Source: Microlunatus sagamiharensis
GTDB lineage: Bacteria; Actinomycetota; Actinomycetes; Propionibacteriales; Propionibacteriaceae
Assembly (NCBI RefSeq): GCF_900105785.1
Contig: NZ_LT629799.1
Span: 2,914,001-2,978,000 of the forward strand
Length of the DNA: 64,000 nucleotides
Direction: 5' to 3'
The notes beneath the pieces were generated by a model. The model had not been told where the DNA came from. It made no database searches and saw only the letters and a list, made by a program, of their open reading frames with translations. The first letter of the stretch is position 1. The number at the start of each line of letters is the position of its first letter. The translations under genes and the position numbers were made by a program. Below are positions 16,635-26,973 of this stretch, in pieces.

Positions 16635-17666
16635 TCACCCCGCCGACTCCCGCACCACGAGCACCGGGTCGGCGAAGGCCGGCGGCTCCTCGACCTGCTC
16701 GCCGAGGATCCCGAGCAGCCGGGTCGCGCAGCGCACGCCGAGGCCGAAGACGTCCTGGGAGACGGTGGTCAGCGCCGGGGTGAACCAGCGGCTCACCGAC
16801 AGGTCGTCGTGCCCGACCACCGCGACGTCGTCGGGGATCCGCAGCCCCGCGGCGTTGATGGCCCGGCAGCCGGCCAGCGCCATCTGGTCGTTGTCGTAGA
16901 GGATCGCGGTCGGGGGCTGCGGCTGCGCGAGCAGCGCGGCCGTCGCAGCGAACCCCTCCTCGGCCGACGCGTCGGTCTGGCGGATGCCGACGAGCGCGGT
17001 GCCGCAGTCGGCGACCGCCTGCACCAGCGTCCTGGTGCGGTAGACCACGTAGGACCGGCTCGGCGGACCGCAGACGTACGCGATCCGGTCCCGCCCGCGG
17101 GCGACGAGGTGGCGGACCGCCTCGTCCATGCCGCCGCCGGGGTGCTCCGGGCCCTCCCAGGGCAGGTCGACCGGCGACCACGGCCGGCTGACCACGACCG
17201 CGGGCAGGCCCAGCTCCTTCACCAGGCCGAAGCGGTAGTCGTCGACGCTGGTCTCGGCCACCAGGACGCCGTCGACGCGGTGGGAGTGGGCGAGCTCGCG
17301 GTAGGTCGCGGCCTCCTCCTCCGGACTCGCGTGGGTGCCGATACGCAGCAGCAGCCAGTAGCCGTGCCGGGCGAGCACCGACTCGATGCCCGAGACCAGC
17401 TCGGCGTGGTATGGGTCGGCGGCGAGCAGGTCGGGGCGCCGGTCGAGGATGAACCCCACCGTTCGCGTGCGCCCGGCCAGCGCGACGGCCCGGGCCGACG
17501 GCCGCCAGCCCGCGAGCTCGGCGATCTTGAGGACGCGCTGCCGGGCCTCCTCGGAGATGCCCGGCTGGTTGTTGACGGCCTTGGAGACCGTCGCCTTGGA
17601 GCACCCCGCGAGCAGCGCGATGTCGGAGATGGTGACCCGCCGCTGTCCCTCGGCGCTCCTCGTCAT
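16635..17666 (-). CDS. LacI family transcriptional repressor
   Basis: 343-aa LacI/GalR regulator. The N-terminal helix-turn-helix is VTISDIALLAGCSKATVSKA (about residues 11-30) with the hinge RPSARAVALAG. A periplasmic-binding-protein-like effector domain runs to the C-terminus. ATG 17666 has GGGGAG upstream. The gene lies between the AKR and the dehydratase; operators with a central CCGG flank the set at 16586 and 18693, so local autoregulated control by a sugar or sugar acid is the likely arrangement. No operator sits directly before lacI itself, suggesting read-through from the AKR promoter. Confidence 0.9.
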   Translation of the reverse strand: MTRSAEGQRRVTISDIALLAGCSKATVSKAVNNQPGISEEARQRVLKIAELAGWRPSARAVALAGRTRTVGFILDRRPDLLAADPYHAELVSGIESVLARHGYWLLLRIGTHASPEEEAATYRELAHSHRVDGVLVAETSVDDYRFGLVKELGLPAVVVSRPWSPVDLPWEGPEHPGGGMDEAVRHLVARGRDRIAYVCGPPSRSYVVYRTRTLVQAVADCGTALVGIRQTDASAEEGFAATAALLAQPQPPTAILYDNDQMALAGCRAINAAGLRIPDDVAVVGHDDLSVSRWFTPALTTVSQDVFGLGVRCATRLLGILGEQVEEPPAFADPVLVVRESAG

Positions 17667-17707
17667 GACGACTCCCCTTCGCCGGCCGCCGCGACGCTGC
17701 TGCGGGC

Positions 17708-18667
17708 TCAGTCCTCGCCGAAGTCGACGGGCGGGGTCCCGAGCTGCTCCACAGCATCCCAGAAGCCGTCCGGGATCACGCGCTCCGCGAGCACGCGCGT
17801 CTGCTCGACCCGTCCAGGCACCGACGTGCCCACCAGGGTCGTCGAGACGGACGGGTTGCGCAGCGAGAACTGCAGCGCGGCGGCCGGCAGCGGGACGTCC
17901 CACTCCCGGCAGACAGCGTCCAGCCGCTCGACGAAGCCGAGCACCTCCGCGGGTGCCGGCTCGTAGGCGTACGTCGACCCGGGGCGCGGGCCCCGGGCGA
18001 GCAGCCCGCCGCCGAAGGCCGCGCCGTTGAGCACGCCGAGGCCGCGCTCGGCCCAGGCGTCGATGAGGTCGGCCGCCGAGCGGTTGAGCAGCGTGTAGCG
18101 GTTGTGCGTGAGGACCACGTCGAAGACGCCGGTGCCGACGTACGCGTCGACGAGCGAGAGCGGTCCGGCCGCGATGCCGAGGTGCCCGACCGCGCCCTCG
18201 TCGCGCAGCCGCACCAGCGCCGACACCGCACCGCCGGGGCCCATGGCGTCGGCGAAGGAGACCGTGTACGGGTCGTGCAGCTGGTAGAGCGGGAAGTGGT
18301 CGAGCCCGGTGCGGCGCGTCGACTCCTCGAAGGAGCGCAGCACGCGGTCGTGGTCGAAGGCGCCCGTGGTGAGGTCGCGGTCGGCCTTCGTCGCGAGCAG
18401 CTGCCCCTCGGGGAGCGTGCCGCCCAGGGCGGCGAGACCGGCGCCGAGCGCCGCCTCGCTGCGCCCCTGGCCGTAGCTGTTGGAGCTGTCGACGAGGCGG
18501 AACGGGCCGGTGAGCATCACCCGCGCGGTCTCGGCGGCCTGCTCGCTCGGCGGCTCGCCCTGCGGCCGGTCCTGGCCGAGCGTCGAGGCGCCGAGCGAGA
18601 CGGCCGAGACCTGCAGGCCCGTCCGGCCCAGCGGCCGCAGCCCGTCCTGCGTCACCTGTGCCTGCAT
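17708..18667 (-). CDS. aldo/keto reductase (aldose 1-dehydrogenase-like)
   Basis: 319-aa aldo/keto reductase. Tetrad residues: Asp and Tyr in FRLVDSSNSYGQGRSE, Lys in LLATKADRD, His in YQLHDPY. The opening GLRPLGRTGLQVSAVSLGAS and overall layout resemble D-threo-aldose 1-dehydrogenase and L-fucose dehydrogenase relatives. The ATG at 18667 has an AGGAGG site. As first gene of the LacI-controlled run it may oxidise an aldose to the lactone feeding the enolase-superfamily dehydratase; the lactonase and aldolase needed for a complete pathway are not in this window. A LacI operator lies 26 bp upstream of the ATG. Confidence 0.82.
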   Translation of the reverse strand: MQAQVTQDGLRPLGRTGLQVSAVSLGASTLGQDRPQGEPPSEQAAETARVMLTGPFRLVDSSNSYGQGRSEAALGAGLAALGGTLPEGQLLATKADRDLTTGAFDHDRVLRSFEESTRRTGLDHFPLYQLHDPYTVSFADAMGPGGAVSALVRLRDEGAVGHLGIAAGPLSLVDAYVGTGVFDVVLTHNRYTLLNRSAADLIDAWAERGLGVLNGAAFGGGLLARGPRPGSTYAYEPAPAEVLGFVERLDAVCREWDVPLPAAALQFSLRNPSVSTTLVGTSVPGRVEQTRVLAERVIPDGFWDAVEQLGTPPVDFGED

Positions 18668-18692
18668 CGTCGTCCTCCTGGAGCGCGTCACC

Positions 18693-18714
18693 GAAACCGG
18701 TTTCTCACACCCTA
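18693..18714 (-). promoter_or_regulatory. LacI-type operator with -10 box upstream of the AKR
   Basis: GAAACCGGTTTC at 18693-18704 is preceded on the minus strand by TAGGGT (18714-18709) with a 4-nt gap, exactly the geometry of the site at 16586-16608. The remaining intergenic DNA to 18890 shows no gene. Confidence 0.75.
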
Positions 18715-18890
18715 GGCGACGATCCGCCACGGAGTGGGCGACCACCACCGGCTGGCGCGCCTCCGCCTGGACTGACGAGGGAGGACGCGCAGCGGGACTC
18801 GACCGAGGCGGGAGTCACCGCGTCCGAGCGAGGAGGGAAGGCGGAGGGTTCGAGCGCCAGGCGCGTGCGAGCGGAGCGAGCACAGAGAAC

Positions 18891-19652
18891 TCAGTAGTTC
18901 CCCGCCCGCTCCCAGTGCGCCTTGGCGTCGCACGGGCTGCCGTAGCGGCTCTTCATGTAGCTGACGCCCCAGATGATCTGGGTCGCGGGGTTGTCGCGCC
19001 AGTCGGACGCGACGCTGGCCATCTTGTCGCCGGGCAGCGACTGCGGCAGCCCGTACGCGCCCGAGCCCGGGTTGGTCGCGTGGACGTTCCAGTTGCTCTC
19101 GCGCTTGATGATCCAGTCGAAGCAGGAGAACTCGTCGTCGCCGTAGCTGAACTTGTTCGCCAGGATCTGGCGTGCGATCTCCCGCACGTCGGTCGTGCCG
19201 GGCGTGTAGCCCTGGTTGGCGATCGCCGCCTTGCGCGCACGCTCCTGCGCCGCCGCGGCCTCGGCCTCGGCCGCCTCGGCGCGCGCCTTGGCGGCGGCGA
19301 TCCGGGCCTTGATCGCGGCCTTGTTCTCGGCCGACTGCTTGTCGATGGCGTCGCCCTGCTCACCCAGGCTCAGCGCCCGCTGGTAGGCGGTCTCGGCGGC
19401 GACGGCGGCGACGCGGGCACGCTCGGCCTCCTCGTCGTCCCGCGCCGCGGTCGCGGCACGCTCGGCGTCGGCGACGGGGTCCGCGGGCACGTAGGCCACC
19501 GGGACGAACTCGCCCGGCGGGGCCGTGCTGGTCACCGGCGGCGGTGCGGCGACGGTCACGTCGTCCGACGACCCGAGGGCGGTGACGCCGGCGGCGACCG
19601 TCAGGGCCGCGGCCGCGACCCCGACGAGGCCGTGGCGGAGGGTTCGTCGCAC
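18891..19652 (-). CDS. secreted lytic-transglycosylase-like protein (paralog A)
   Basis: 253-aa exported protein. An N-terminal Arg-rich n-region and hydrophobic helix (LRHGLVGVAAAALTVAAGVTA) form a signal or anchor. An Ala/Glu/Arg coiled coil follows (about residues 70-150), then a C-terminal transglycosylase SLT-like domain with the catalytic-type Glu in IIKRESNWNVHATNPGSGAY and PQSLPGDKMASV. It is a tandem paralog of the next gene, with near-identical C-terminal domains but divergent coiled coils. GTG 19652 is chosen because the paralog starts at the homologous GTG (VRR.RHGL); GTG 19670 would add six residues. A role in peptidoglycan cleavage or remodelling is inferred. Confidence 0.8.
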   Translation of the reverse strand: MRRTLRHGLVGVAAAALTVAAGVTALGSSDDVTVAAPPPVTSTAPPGEFVPVAYVPADPVADAERAATAARDDEEAERARVAAVAAETAYQRALSLGEQGDAIDKQSAENKAAIKARIAAAKARAEAAEAEAAAAQERARKAAIANQGYTPGTTDVREIARQILANKFSYGDDEFSCFDWIIKRESNWNVHATNPGSGAYGLPQSLPGDKMASVASDWRDNPATQIIWGVSYMKSRYGSPCDAKAHWERAGNY

Positions 19653-19749
19653 CCACCGAGATTGCCACACCGCAGGGGCGGGCGCGGCCGGTCCGACGTG
19701 GCTCGGGGACGGGCCGGGGTCGGCCGGGCCGCTCCCGGCGGACGCGGGC

Positions 19750-20478
19750 CTAGTAGTTGCCGGCGCTCTGCCAGTGCGACTTGGCGGCGCAGGGGCTGCC
19801 GTAGCGGTCCTTCATGTACTTCGCGCCCCAGATGATCTGCGTGGCCGGGTTGTCACGCCAGTCGGACGCGACGCTGGCCATCTTGCTGCCCGGCAGCGAC
19901 TGCGGCAGCCCGTACGCGCCCGAGCCCGGGTTGGTGGCGTGGACGTTCCAGTTGCTCTCGTGCTTGATGATCCAGTCGAAGCAGGAGAACTGGTCGGAGC
20001 CGTAGCCGAACTTGTTGTCGAGGATCTGGCGGGCCATCTCGCGCGGGTCGGTCGTGCCGGCCTCGTAGCCCTGCGCCTTGATCGCGGCCTTGCGTTTCGC
20101 CTCGGCGGCCTTGGCGGCGGCCTTCGCCTTGGCGGCGGCCTCGGCCTTCGCCTTGGCCCGCGCCTTCTTGATGCCGTCGGAGGTCTTGTCGATGACGTCG
20201 CCCTGGGTGTCGAGGTTCGACGCGCGCTGCGTGGCCGCGGTGGCGACGGACTGGGCGATCCGGGTGCGCTCGGCGTCGCGGTTCTCACGGTCGGCCGCGG
20301 CACCGCGCTGGGCCTCGAGGGCCGGGTCGACGGACGCGACGACCGGGGCCGGGGCGAGGGTCGTCGCGGGCTCCGCGAGCGTCGTCGTCGTGGGCGCGCC
20401 GAGCGCGGTCACCCCCGCGACGACGGCGAAGGTCGCGGCTCCTATCCCAGCAAGGCCATGACGGACGAGTCGACGCAC
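19750..20478 (-). CDS. secreted lytic-transglycosylase-like protein (paralog B)
   Basis: 242-aa paralog of the downstream gene. Its signal/anchor is VRRLVRHGLAGIGAATFAVV, followed by a Lys/Ala-rich coiled coil (KAKAEAAAKAKAAAKAAEAK) and the same SLT-like domain with IIKHESNWNVHATNPG. The Lys-rich coiled coil here contrasts with the Glu/Arg-rich one in paralog A, so the two may bind different partners while sharing the catalytic end. Start GTG 20478. The gene lies 97 bp upstream of paralog A and after the phoH terminator, with an A/T-rich leader (20495-20520) unusual for this genome. Confidence 0.8.
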   Translation of the reverse strand: MRRLVRHGLAGIGAATFAVVAGVTALGAPTTTTLAEPATTLAPAPVVASVDPALEAQRGAAADRENRDAERTRIAQSVATAATQRASNLDTQGDVIDKTSDGIKKARAKAKAEAAAKAKAAAKAAEAKRKAAIKAQGYEAGTTDPREMARQILDNKFGYGSDQFSCFDWIIKHESNWNVHATNPGSGAYGLPQSLPGSKMASVASDWRDNPATQIIWGAKYMKDRYGSPCAAKSHWQSAGNY

Positions 20479-20521
20479 CGGAAGACCATGCCACAGCGCC
20501 GTTATCAAAAGGAAATAATCG

Positions 20522-20544
20522 GATCTTCCGGTCTCCGGAAGATC
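20522..20544 (-). promoter_or_regulatory. hairpin in the leader of transglycosylase paralog B
   Basis: GATCTTCCGG (20522-20531) pairs perfectly with CCGGAAGATC (20535-20544) around a 3-nt loop. On the minus strand it is followed by a T-rich patch (ATTATTTCCTTTTG), so it resembles an intrinsic terminator or attenuator 44 nt before the GTG start. Confidence 0.45.
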
Positions 20545-20552
20545 ACGGGCCG

Positions 20553-20593
20553 GGTCGGAGCCCCCACACGACCTCCTGCGGGGGGCTCCGACC
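20553..20593 (-). terminator. terminator after phoH
   Basis: GGTCGGAGCCCCC (20553-20565) pairs with GGGGGCTCCGACC (20581-20593), a perfect 13-bp stem with a 15-nt loop, immediately downstream of the phoH stop. Confidence 0.7.
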
Positions 20594-20600
20594 GGTGCCG

Positions 20601-21932
20601 TCAGACGCCGAGGTCCTCCAGCATGTCGGTGACGAGCGCCGCGATCGGCGAGCGCTCGGACCGGTGCAGGGTGACGTGGGCGAAGAGCGGGTGGCCCTTG
20701 AGCTTCTCGACGACGGCGGCGACGCCGTCGTGGCGGCCCACCCGGAGGTTGTCGCGCTGGGCGACGTCGTGGGTCAGCACGACGCGGGAGTCCTGGCCGA
20801 TCCGGCTGAGCACGGTGAGGAGCACGTTGCGCTCCAGCGACTGCGCCTCGTCGACGATCACGAAGGCGTCGTGCAGCGAACGGCCGCGGATGTGGGTCAG
20901 CGGCAGCACCTCGAGCAGCCCGCGGTCCATGACCTCCTCGATGACGGGCTTGGAGGTGACCGCGCCCAGGGTGTCGAAGACGGCCTGGGCCCAGGGCGCC
21001 ATCTTCTCGCCCTCCGAGCCCGGCAGGTAGCCGAGGTCCTGCCCGCCCACCGCGTACAGGGGACGGAACACGACGACCTTGGAGTGCTGGCGCCGCTCGA
21101 GCACCGACTCGAGCCCGGCGCACAGCGCGAGCGCCGACTTGCCGGTGCCCGCCCGACCGCCGAGCGAGACGATGCCGACGCTCGGGTCCAGCAGCAGGTC
21201 GAGCGCCACCCGCTGCTCGGCGGAGCGGCCGTGGACGCCGAACGCGTCGCGGTCCTTGACCAGGCGCAGCTCCTTGTCCGGGGTGACCCGGGCCAGCGCG
21301 GTGGAGCTCGAGCCGAGCAGCACGACCCCGGTGTGGCAGGGCAGCGCCCGGGCGGCCTCGAGGTCGAGCGTCCCCGCGTCGTACAGGGCGTCGAGCTCGG
21401 CGCTGGTGGCGTCGAGCTCGACCATGCCGGTCCAGCCGCTGCTCACGGTGAGCTCGGCGCGGTACTCCTCGGCGCGCAGCCCGACCGAGGCCGCCTTGAC
21501 CCGCATCGGCAGGTCCTTGGAGACCAGGGTGACGTCGCGGCCCTCGTTGGCGTAGTTCAGGGCCACGGCGAGGATGCGGGAGTCGTTGTCGCCCAGCCGG
21601 AAGCCCGACGGCAGCGCGCTCGGGTCGGTGTGGTTCAGCTCGACGTGGAGCGTGCCGCCCTCGTCGTTGGCCGGGACCGGCGCGTCGAGACGGCCGTGGG
21701 CGACGCGCAGGTCGTCGAGGTGACGCAGCGCGGTGCGGGCGAAGTAGCCCAGCTCGGCGTCGTGGCGCTTGCCCTCGAGCTCGGTCACGACGACCAGCGG
21801 GAGGACGACGTCGTGCTCGGCGAAGCGCTTGAGGGCGCTCGGGTCCGACAGCAGGACGGAGGTGTCGATCACGTAGGTGATGCGGTCGGTGGTGGTGGTG
21901 CCCGAAGCGAGAGACGGTGCGGATGAAGACAC
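20601..21932 (-). CDS. PIN-PhoH family ATPase (PhoH2-like)
   Basis: 443-aa fusion of an N-terminal PIN RNase domain and a C-terminal PhoH P-loop domain, the PhoH2/PhoAT type. PIN acidic residues are visible at Asp23 (YVIDTSVLL), Glu51 (VTELEGKR), Asp115/Asp117 (GDNDSRI) and Asp140 (SKDLPMR). The Walker A loop GRAGTGKS is at 259-266, and a Walker B-like [15 protein letters not shown] follows. Homologues are ATP-dependent RNA helicase/RNases. GTG 21932 is preferred because AAGGG lies 7 nt upstream; GTG 21947 would add MKGRP. A hairpin terminator follows. The long leader upstream contains stable stem-loops. Confidence 0.9.
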   Translation of the reverse strand: MSSSAPSLASGTTTTDRITYVIDTSVLLSDPSALKRFAEHDVVLPLVVVTELEGKRHDAELGYFARTALRHLDDLRVAHGRLDAPVPANDEGGTLHVELNHTDPSALPSGFRLGDNDSRILAVALNYANEGRDVTLVSKDLPMRVKAASVGLRAEEYRAELTVSSGWTGMVELDATSAELDALYDAGTLDLEAARALPCHTGVVLLGSSSTALARVTPDKELRLVKDRDAFGVHGRSAEQRVALDLLLDPSVGIVSLGGRAGTGKSALALCAGLESVLERRQHSKVVVFRPLYAVGGQDLGYLPGSEGEKMAPWAQAVFDTLGAVTSKPVIEEVMDRGLLEVLPLTHIRGRSLHDAFVIVDEAQSLERNVLLTVLSRIGQDSRVVLTHDVAQRDNLRVGRHDGVAAVVEKLKGHPLFAHVTLHRSERSPIAALVTDMLEDLGV

Positions 21933-21966
21933 GGGTCTGCCCTTCACGGGGGCCGCACGCCATCGC

Positions 21967-22025
21967 GTCCGGCCCCACGGATCACGTGGTCGGCCGGGTG
22001 AGATGACGGACCGCGAGCGGTCCGA
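21967..22025 (-). promoter_or_regulatory. two stable hairpins in the phoH leader
   Basis: The 269 bp between the phoH start and the upstream pseudogene hold no ORF with support. On the minus strand CGGACCGC-TC-GCGGTCCG (22008-22025) is followed by CCGGCC...CCACG-TGATC-CGTGG...GCCGG (about 21969-22000). They could be a structured 5' leader, or a terminator for the upstream gene; I do not recognise a known riboswitch. Confidence 0.4.
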
Positions 22026-22201
22026 GGGTCCTGCCCGTCAGGTGACGGAGCATGCATCGCCTCCCAGGCGGGTCCGCTTCCCCACGGCCCCGCACGGACG
22101 ACGCTACGTCGCTCAGCAAGGGTTCAGGACCCGCCACGCCGGGCCGGCCGGCGCGCCACCGCGCCTGTCACCGCACGGTCACGTGCCTGTCACCCGTCCG
22201 C

Positions 22202-23138
22202 TCATTTTTCGACCCGAGATCGCGACGCGCGCTGCACCTGCAGCGTGGGCGAGCGGCTCTGCCACCACCTCGGGTCGCCGATCGAGCAGGTCGCCTCGGT
22301 GACCGTCTCCACGAACTGCTCCGGACGGTCCTCGAGGAGCCGCCAGGTGAAGCGCAGGACCGTCCAGCCCTCGAGGACGAGGACGTTCTGCCGCAGCCGG
22401 TCGCTCTCGAACAGTCCCCGATCGGTCTGGTGGATCCGGCCGTCGATCTCGACCACGAGCTTCAGACCGGGGAAGCCGATGTCCAGGAAGTAGCGCCGTC
22501 CGCGGAGCACGACCGGGAGGTTCGCCCTCCAGCCGTCGATGCGCCTGCCGCAGGAGCCGGTGCGCGAGCCGCTCGGCCGCTGACCACGGCTCGTCCCGCG
22601 AGTCGAGCAGCAAGGCCCTCCGGTCGGCGTTGCCGCTGCGCGAGGCGGTCAGGCGGAGCGCCTGGTGGAGCTCGTCGAGCGTGGCGGCCCGGGTCCGGAG
22701 CACCTGGTCGAGCGCGTCCGCCCCCAGCACACCGCACAGGTCGAGCGCCGTGAGGCTGGGTGCGGTCACCGCCAGCGCGCCGTGCCGGAGCACGAGCTCC
22801 GGGTGGATCCGGCGCTTGGCGAAGACGAAGCCGGGCTGCGGCTCCCGGCGTACGGGGACCGCGCACTCGACCACGTCGCCCGGCAGACCGGGCCAGAAGG
22901 TCAGCTGAGCGGCCGTCCGTCCGACGAGGACGGCGTCAGGGGTCGACAGCCGCAGGGCGGCGAGGCGGGCGTGGCGGTCATGTGCCGCCCCGGCCGGCGC
23001 GTAGACGCCCGGCAGCACGGCGACCAGCTCACCGTCCCTGACCAGCCGGGCGAGGGCCCCGGTCAGGGCCGGGTGGTCCCGGCGGGCCACCACATCCTCG
23101 CGTCGGACGATCTCGCGCACCTCGTCGGAGAGCCTCAC
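22202..23138 (-). pseudogene. AbiEi-like antitoxin-domain/DUF559 protein, frameshifted
   Basis: Remains of a ~311-aa protein. The N-terminal winged-helix (AbiEi_4-like) part reads MRLSDEVREIVRREDVVARR...LVRDGELVAVLPGVYAPAG. The middle reads SAAERLAHRLLRQA. The C-terminal DUF559 nuclease-like (Vsr-fold) part reads GWRANLPVVLRGRRYFLDIG, LVVEIDGRIHQ and WTVLRFTWR but is in another frame. The shift lies near 22540-22545 (GCGCATCGAC), equivalent to one extra or two missing bases; both halves otherwise look intact. Either the gene is recently broken or there is a sequencing error. Start GTG 23138 has GGGAGC just upstream. Family members are common orphan genes of unknown target in actinomycetes. 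Confidence 0.72.
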
Positions 23139-23203
23139 GCTCCCAGGACGTCAGACCGGTGTTGTCAGAGGTGTTGTCCGGTGGCGTTGTCCACGGGGCT
23201 TCG

Positions 23204-24010
23204 TCAGCGACCGAACCGGCGCTCCCGCTGCCCGTACGCCCGGAGCGCGCGGATGAAGTCGACCTTGCGGAAGTCGGGCCACAGGGCCTCGCAGAAGTAG
23301 AACTCGCTGTGCGCCGACTGCCACATGAGGAAGCCGGAGAGCCGCTGCTCCCCGGAGGTCCGGATGATGAGGTCGGGGTCGGGCTGGCCGCGGGTGTAGA
23401 GGTGCTCGGCGATGTGCTCGATGTCGAGCGTCTTGGCCAGGGCCTCGATCGGGGTGCCCCGGCGGGCCTCCTCGGCCAGCAGCGACCGGACGGCGTCGCG
23501 CAGCTCGTGCCGGCCGCCGTAGGAGACGGCGATGTTGACCACCATCCCGTCGACCTCGGAGGTCTCGGTGTCGACGCTTCGCAGGTGCTCGGCGGTCTCG
23601 GGTGGTAGCAGGTCGAGCGCGCCGACGGGGTTGACGTGCCAGCGGCCGGTCTCGGCCAGCTCGTCGACCAGCCCCTCGATGACGGCGAGCAGCGGGCCGA
23701 GCTCGGCGTCGTCGGCCCGGCTGAAGTTGTCGGTCGACAGCACCCACAGGGTGACCACCGGGATGCCGATCTCGTCGCACCACTCGACGAAGTCGCGCAG
23801 CCGCCGCGCGCCGGCCTTGTAGCCCTCGCTCAGCGGGAGGCCGGGGGCGTTGGCCCGGGCCCAGCGGCGGTTGCCGTCGGCGAGGACCGCGACGTGCTGC
23901 GGCAGCCGCTCGGTGTCGAGCTCGGCGACGAGGCGGTGCTCGTAGGTCGCGTAGAGCAGACCGCTGGGGTGGAGGCGGTCGAGGTACTCCCGCCACCGGT
24001 CTGCACGCAC
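23204..24010 (-). CDS. short-chain Z-isoprenyl diphosphate synthase (UppS family)
   Basis: 268-aa cis-prenyltransferase. The family signature reads HVAVLADGNRRWAR, with Asp of the pyrophosphate-binding site, and later LWVLSTDNFSR, VNIAVSYGGRHEL and DLIIRTSGEQRLSGFLMWQSA. The DGNRRWA variant (Arg where long-chain enzymes usually have Gly) resembles mycobacterial Rv1086-type Z,E-farnesyl diphosphate synthases, so it may supply the short primer for decaprenyl phosphate rather than the full-length lipid carrier. Product length cannot be proven from sequence. The GTG start has a TACGCT box about 7 nt upstream. It is divergent from the hemolysin III gene. Confidence 0.88.
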   Translation of the reverse strand: MRADRWREYLDRLHPSGLLYATYEHRLVAELDTERLPQHVAVLADGNRRWARANAPGLPLSEGYKAGARRLRDFVEWCDEIGIPVVTLWVLSTDNFSRADDAELGPLLAVIEGLVDELAETGRWHVNPVGALDLLPPETAEHLRSVDTETSEVDGMVVNIAVSYGGRHELRDAVRSLLAEEARRGTPIEALAKTLDIEHIAEHLYTRGQPDPDLIIRTSGEQRLSGFLMWQSAHSEFYFCEALWPDFRKVDFIRALRAYGQRERRFGR

Positions 24011-24130
24011 GCCAGGCAGCGTATAGCCGGACCCTGGCTACCCTGGCGAGGTCGCGGGGACCCGCGCCGGGCCGACGCCGACGCCGGTCCCACCAACAGC
24101 TCCGAGCGAGCAGCACAGGGGGACCGACCG

Positions 24131-24825
24131 ATGCCCACGACCCTGCCGAACGCCTCCGCCCGGCCCGGCCGCGACGCGCCGGACGGCGTCGCCGACGTCG
24201 TCCGCGAGGTGAAGCCGCGGCTGCGCGGCTGGCTCCACACCGGCATGGCCCCGCTCGCGCTCGCGGCCGGGATCGTCCTGGTCGCCCTCGCCCCGACGAC
24301 CGCCGGTGTGGTCGGCGGCGCGGTGTTCCTGGCCGCCTCCGTGCTGCTGTTCGGGACGAGCGGGCTCTACCACCGCTTCTACTGGGGCGCCCGTGGCGAG
24401 GCCGTGCTGCGGCGGATGGACCACGCGAACATCTACGTCTTCATCGCCGCGACGTACACGCCGCTGGCGCTGCTGCTGCTCGACGGCGGGTCGCGGGTCG
24501 CGCTGCTCGTCATGATCTGGACCTCCGCGCTCGGCGGGCTGCTGTTCCGGACGCTGTGGCTCTCGGCGCCCCGCTGGCTCTACACCGCCCTCTACCTGGT
24601 GATGGCCTGGGCCGCGGTCGGCTGGATGGGGTCCTTCTACGCCGCCGGCGGCGCGGCCGTGGTGGCGCTCATCCTCGGCGGCGGGGTCTTCTACACCGGC
24701 GGGGCGATCGTCTACGGGCGCAAGCGGCCCGACCCGTCACCGCGCTGGTTCGGCTTCCACGAGATCTTCCACGCCTGCACGATCGCGGGCTTCGTCTGCC
24801 ATTACGTCGCGATCTCCCTGGTCAC

Positions 24826-24841
<16 letters not shown>
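24131..24841 (+). CDS. hemolysin III family (PAQR-like) membrane protein
   Basis: 236-aa seven-helix membrane protein of the hemolysin III/PAQR family. Conserved metal-site elements are readable: [27 protein letters not shown] and [19 protein letters not shown] with the HxxxH pair. ATG 24131 follows AGGGGG by about 9 nt. Despite the name, bacterial members are usually not cytolysins; some act in membrane fluidity or signalling. The 3' end overlaps the convergent YyaL gene by 16 bp. Confidence 0.88.
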
Positions 24842-26844
<2,003 letters not shown>

Positions 26845-26940
26845 AGGAGCCTCTCGGGGTCGTCCGGCAGGGCCCCGGTGCGAGGCCCGCCCCTCGGTTC
26901 TACCCGCTCGGACGGCCCGTACGCCCCTCGGCCAGGGCCG

Positions 26941-26971
26941 CGTCTCTCTATTCCGCCGGAACGGAGAGACG
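26941..26971 (-). terminator. hairpin terminator after the VIT gene
   Basis: CGTCTCT (26941-26947) pairs with AGAGACG (26965-26971) and the inner TTCCG with CGGAA, giving a 12-bp interrupted stem directly after the VIT stop on the minus strand. Confidence 0.55.
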
Positions 26972-26973
26972 AC

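Noticed and set aside
23139-23203. Short GTGTTGTC-like direct repeats between uppS and the DUF559 pseudogene
   Set aside because: Three imperfect 8-9 bp copies without regular spacing; not enough to call a CRISPR, iteron or operator array.
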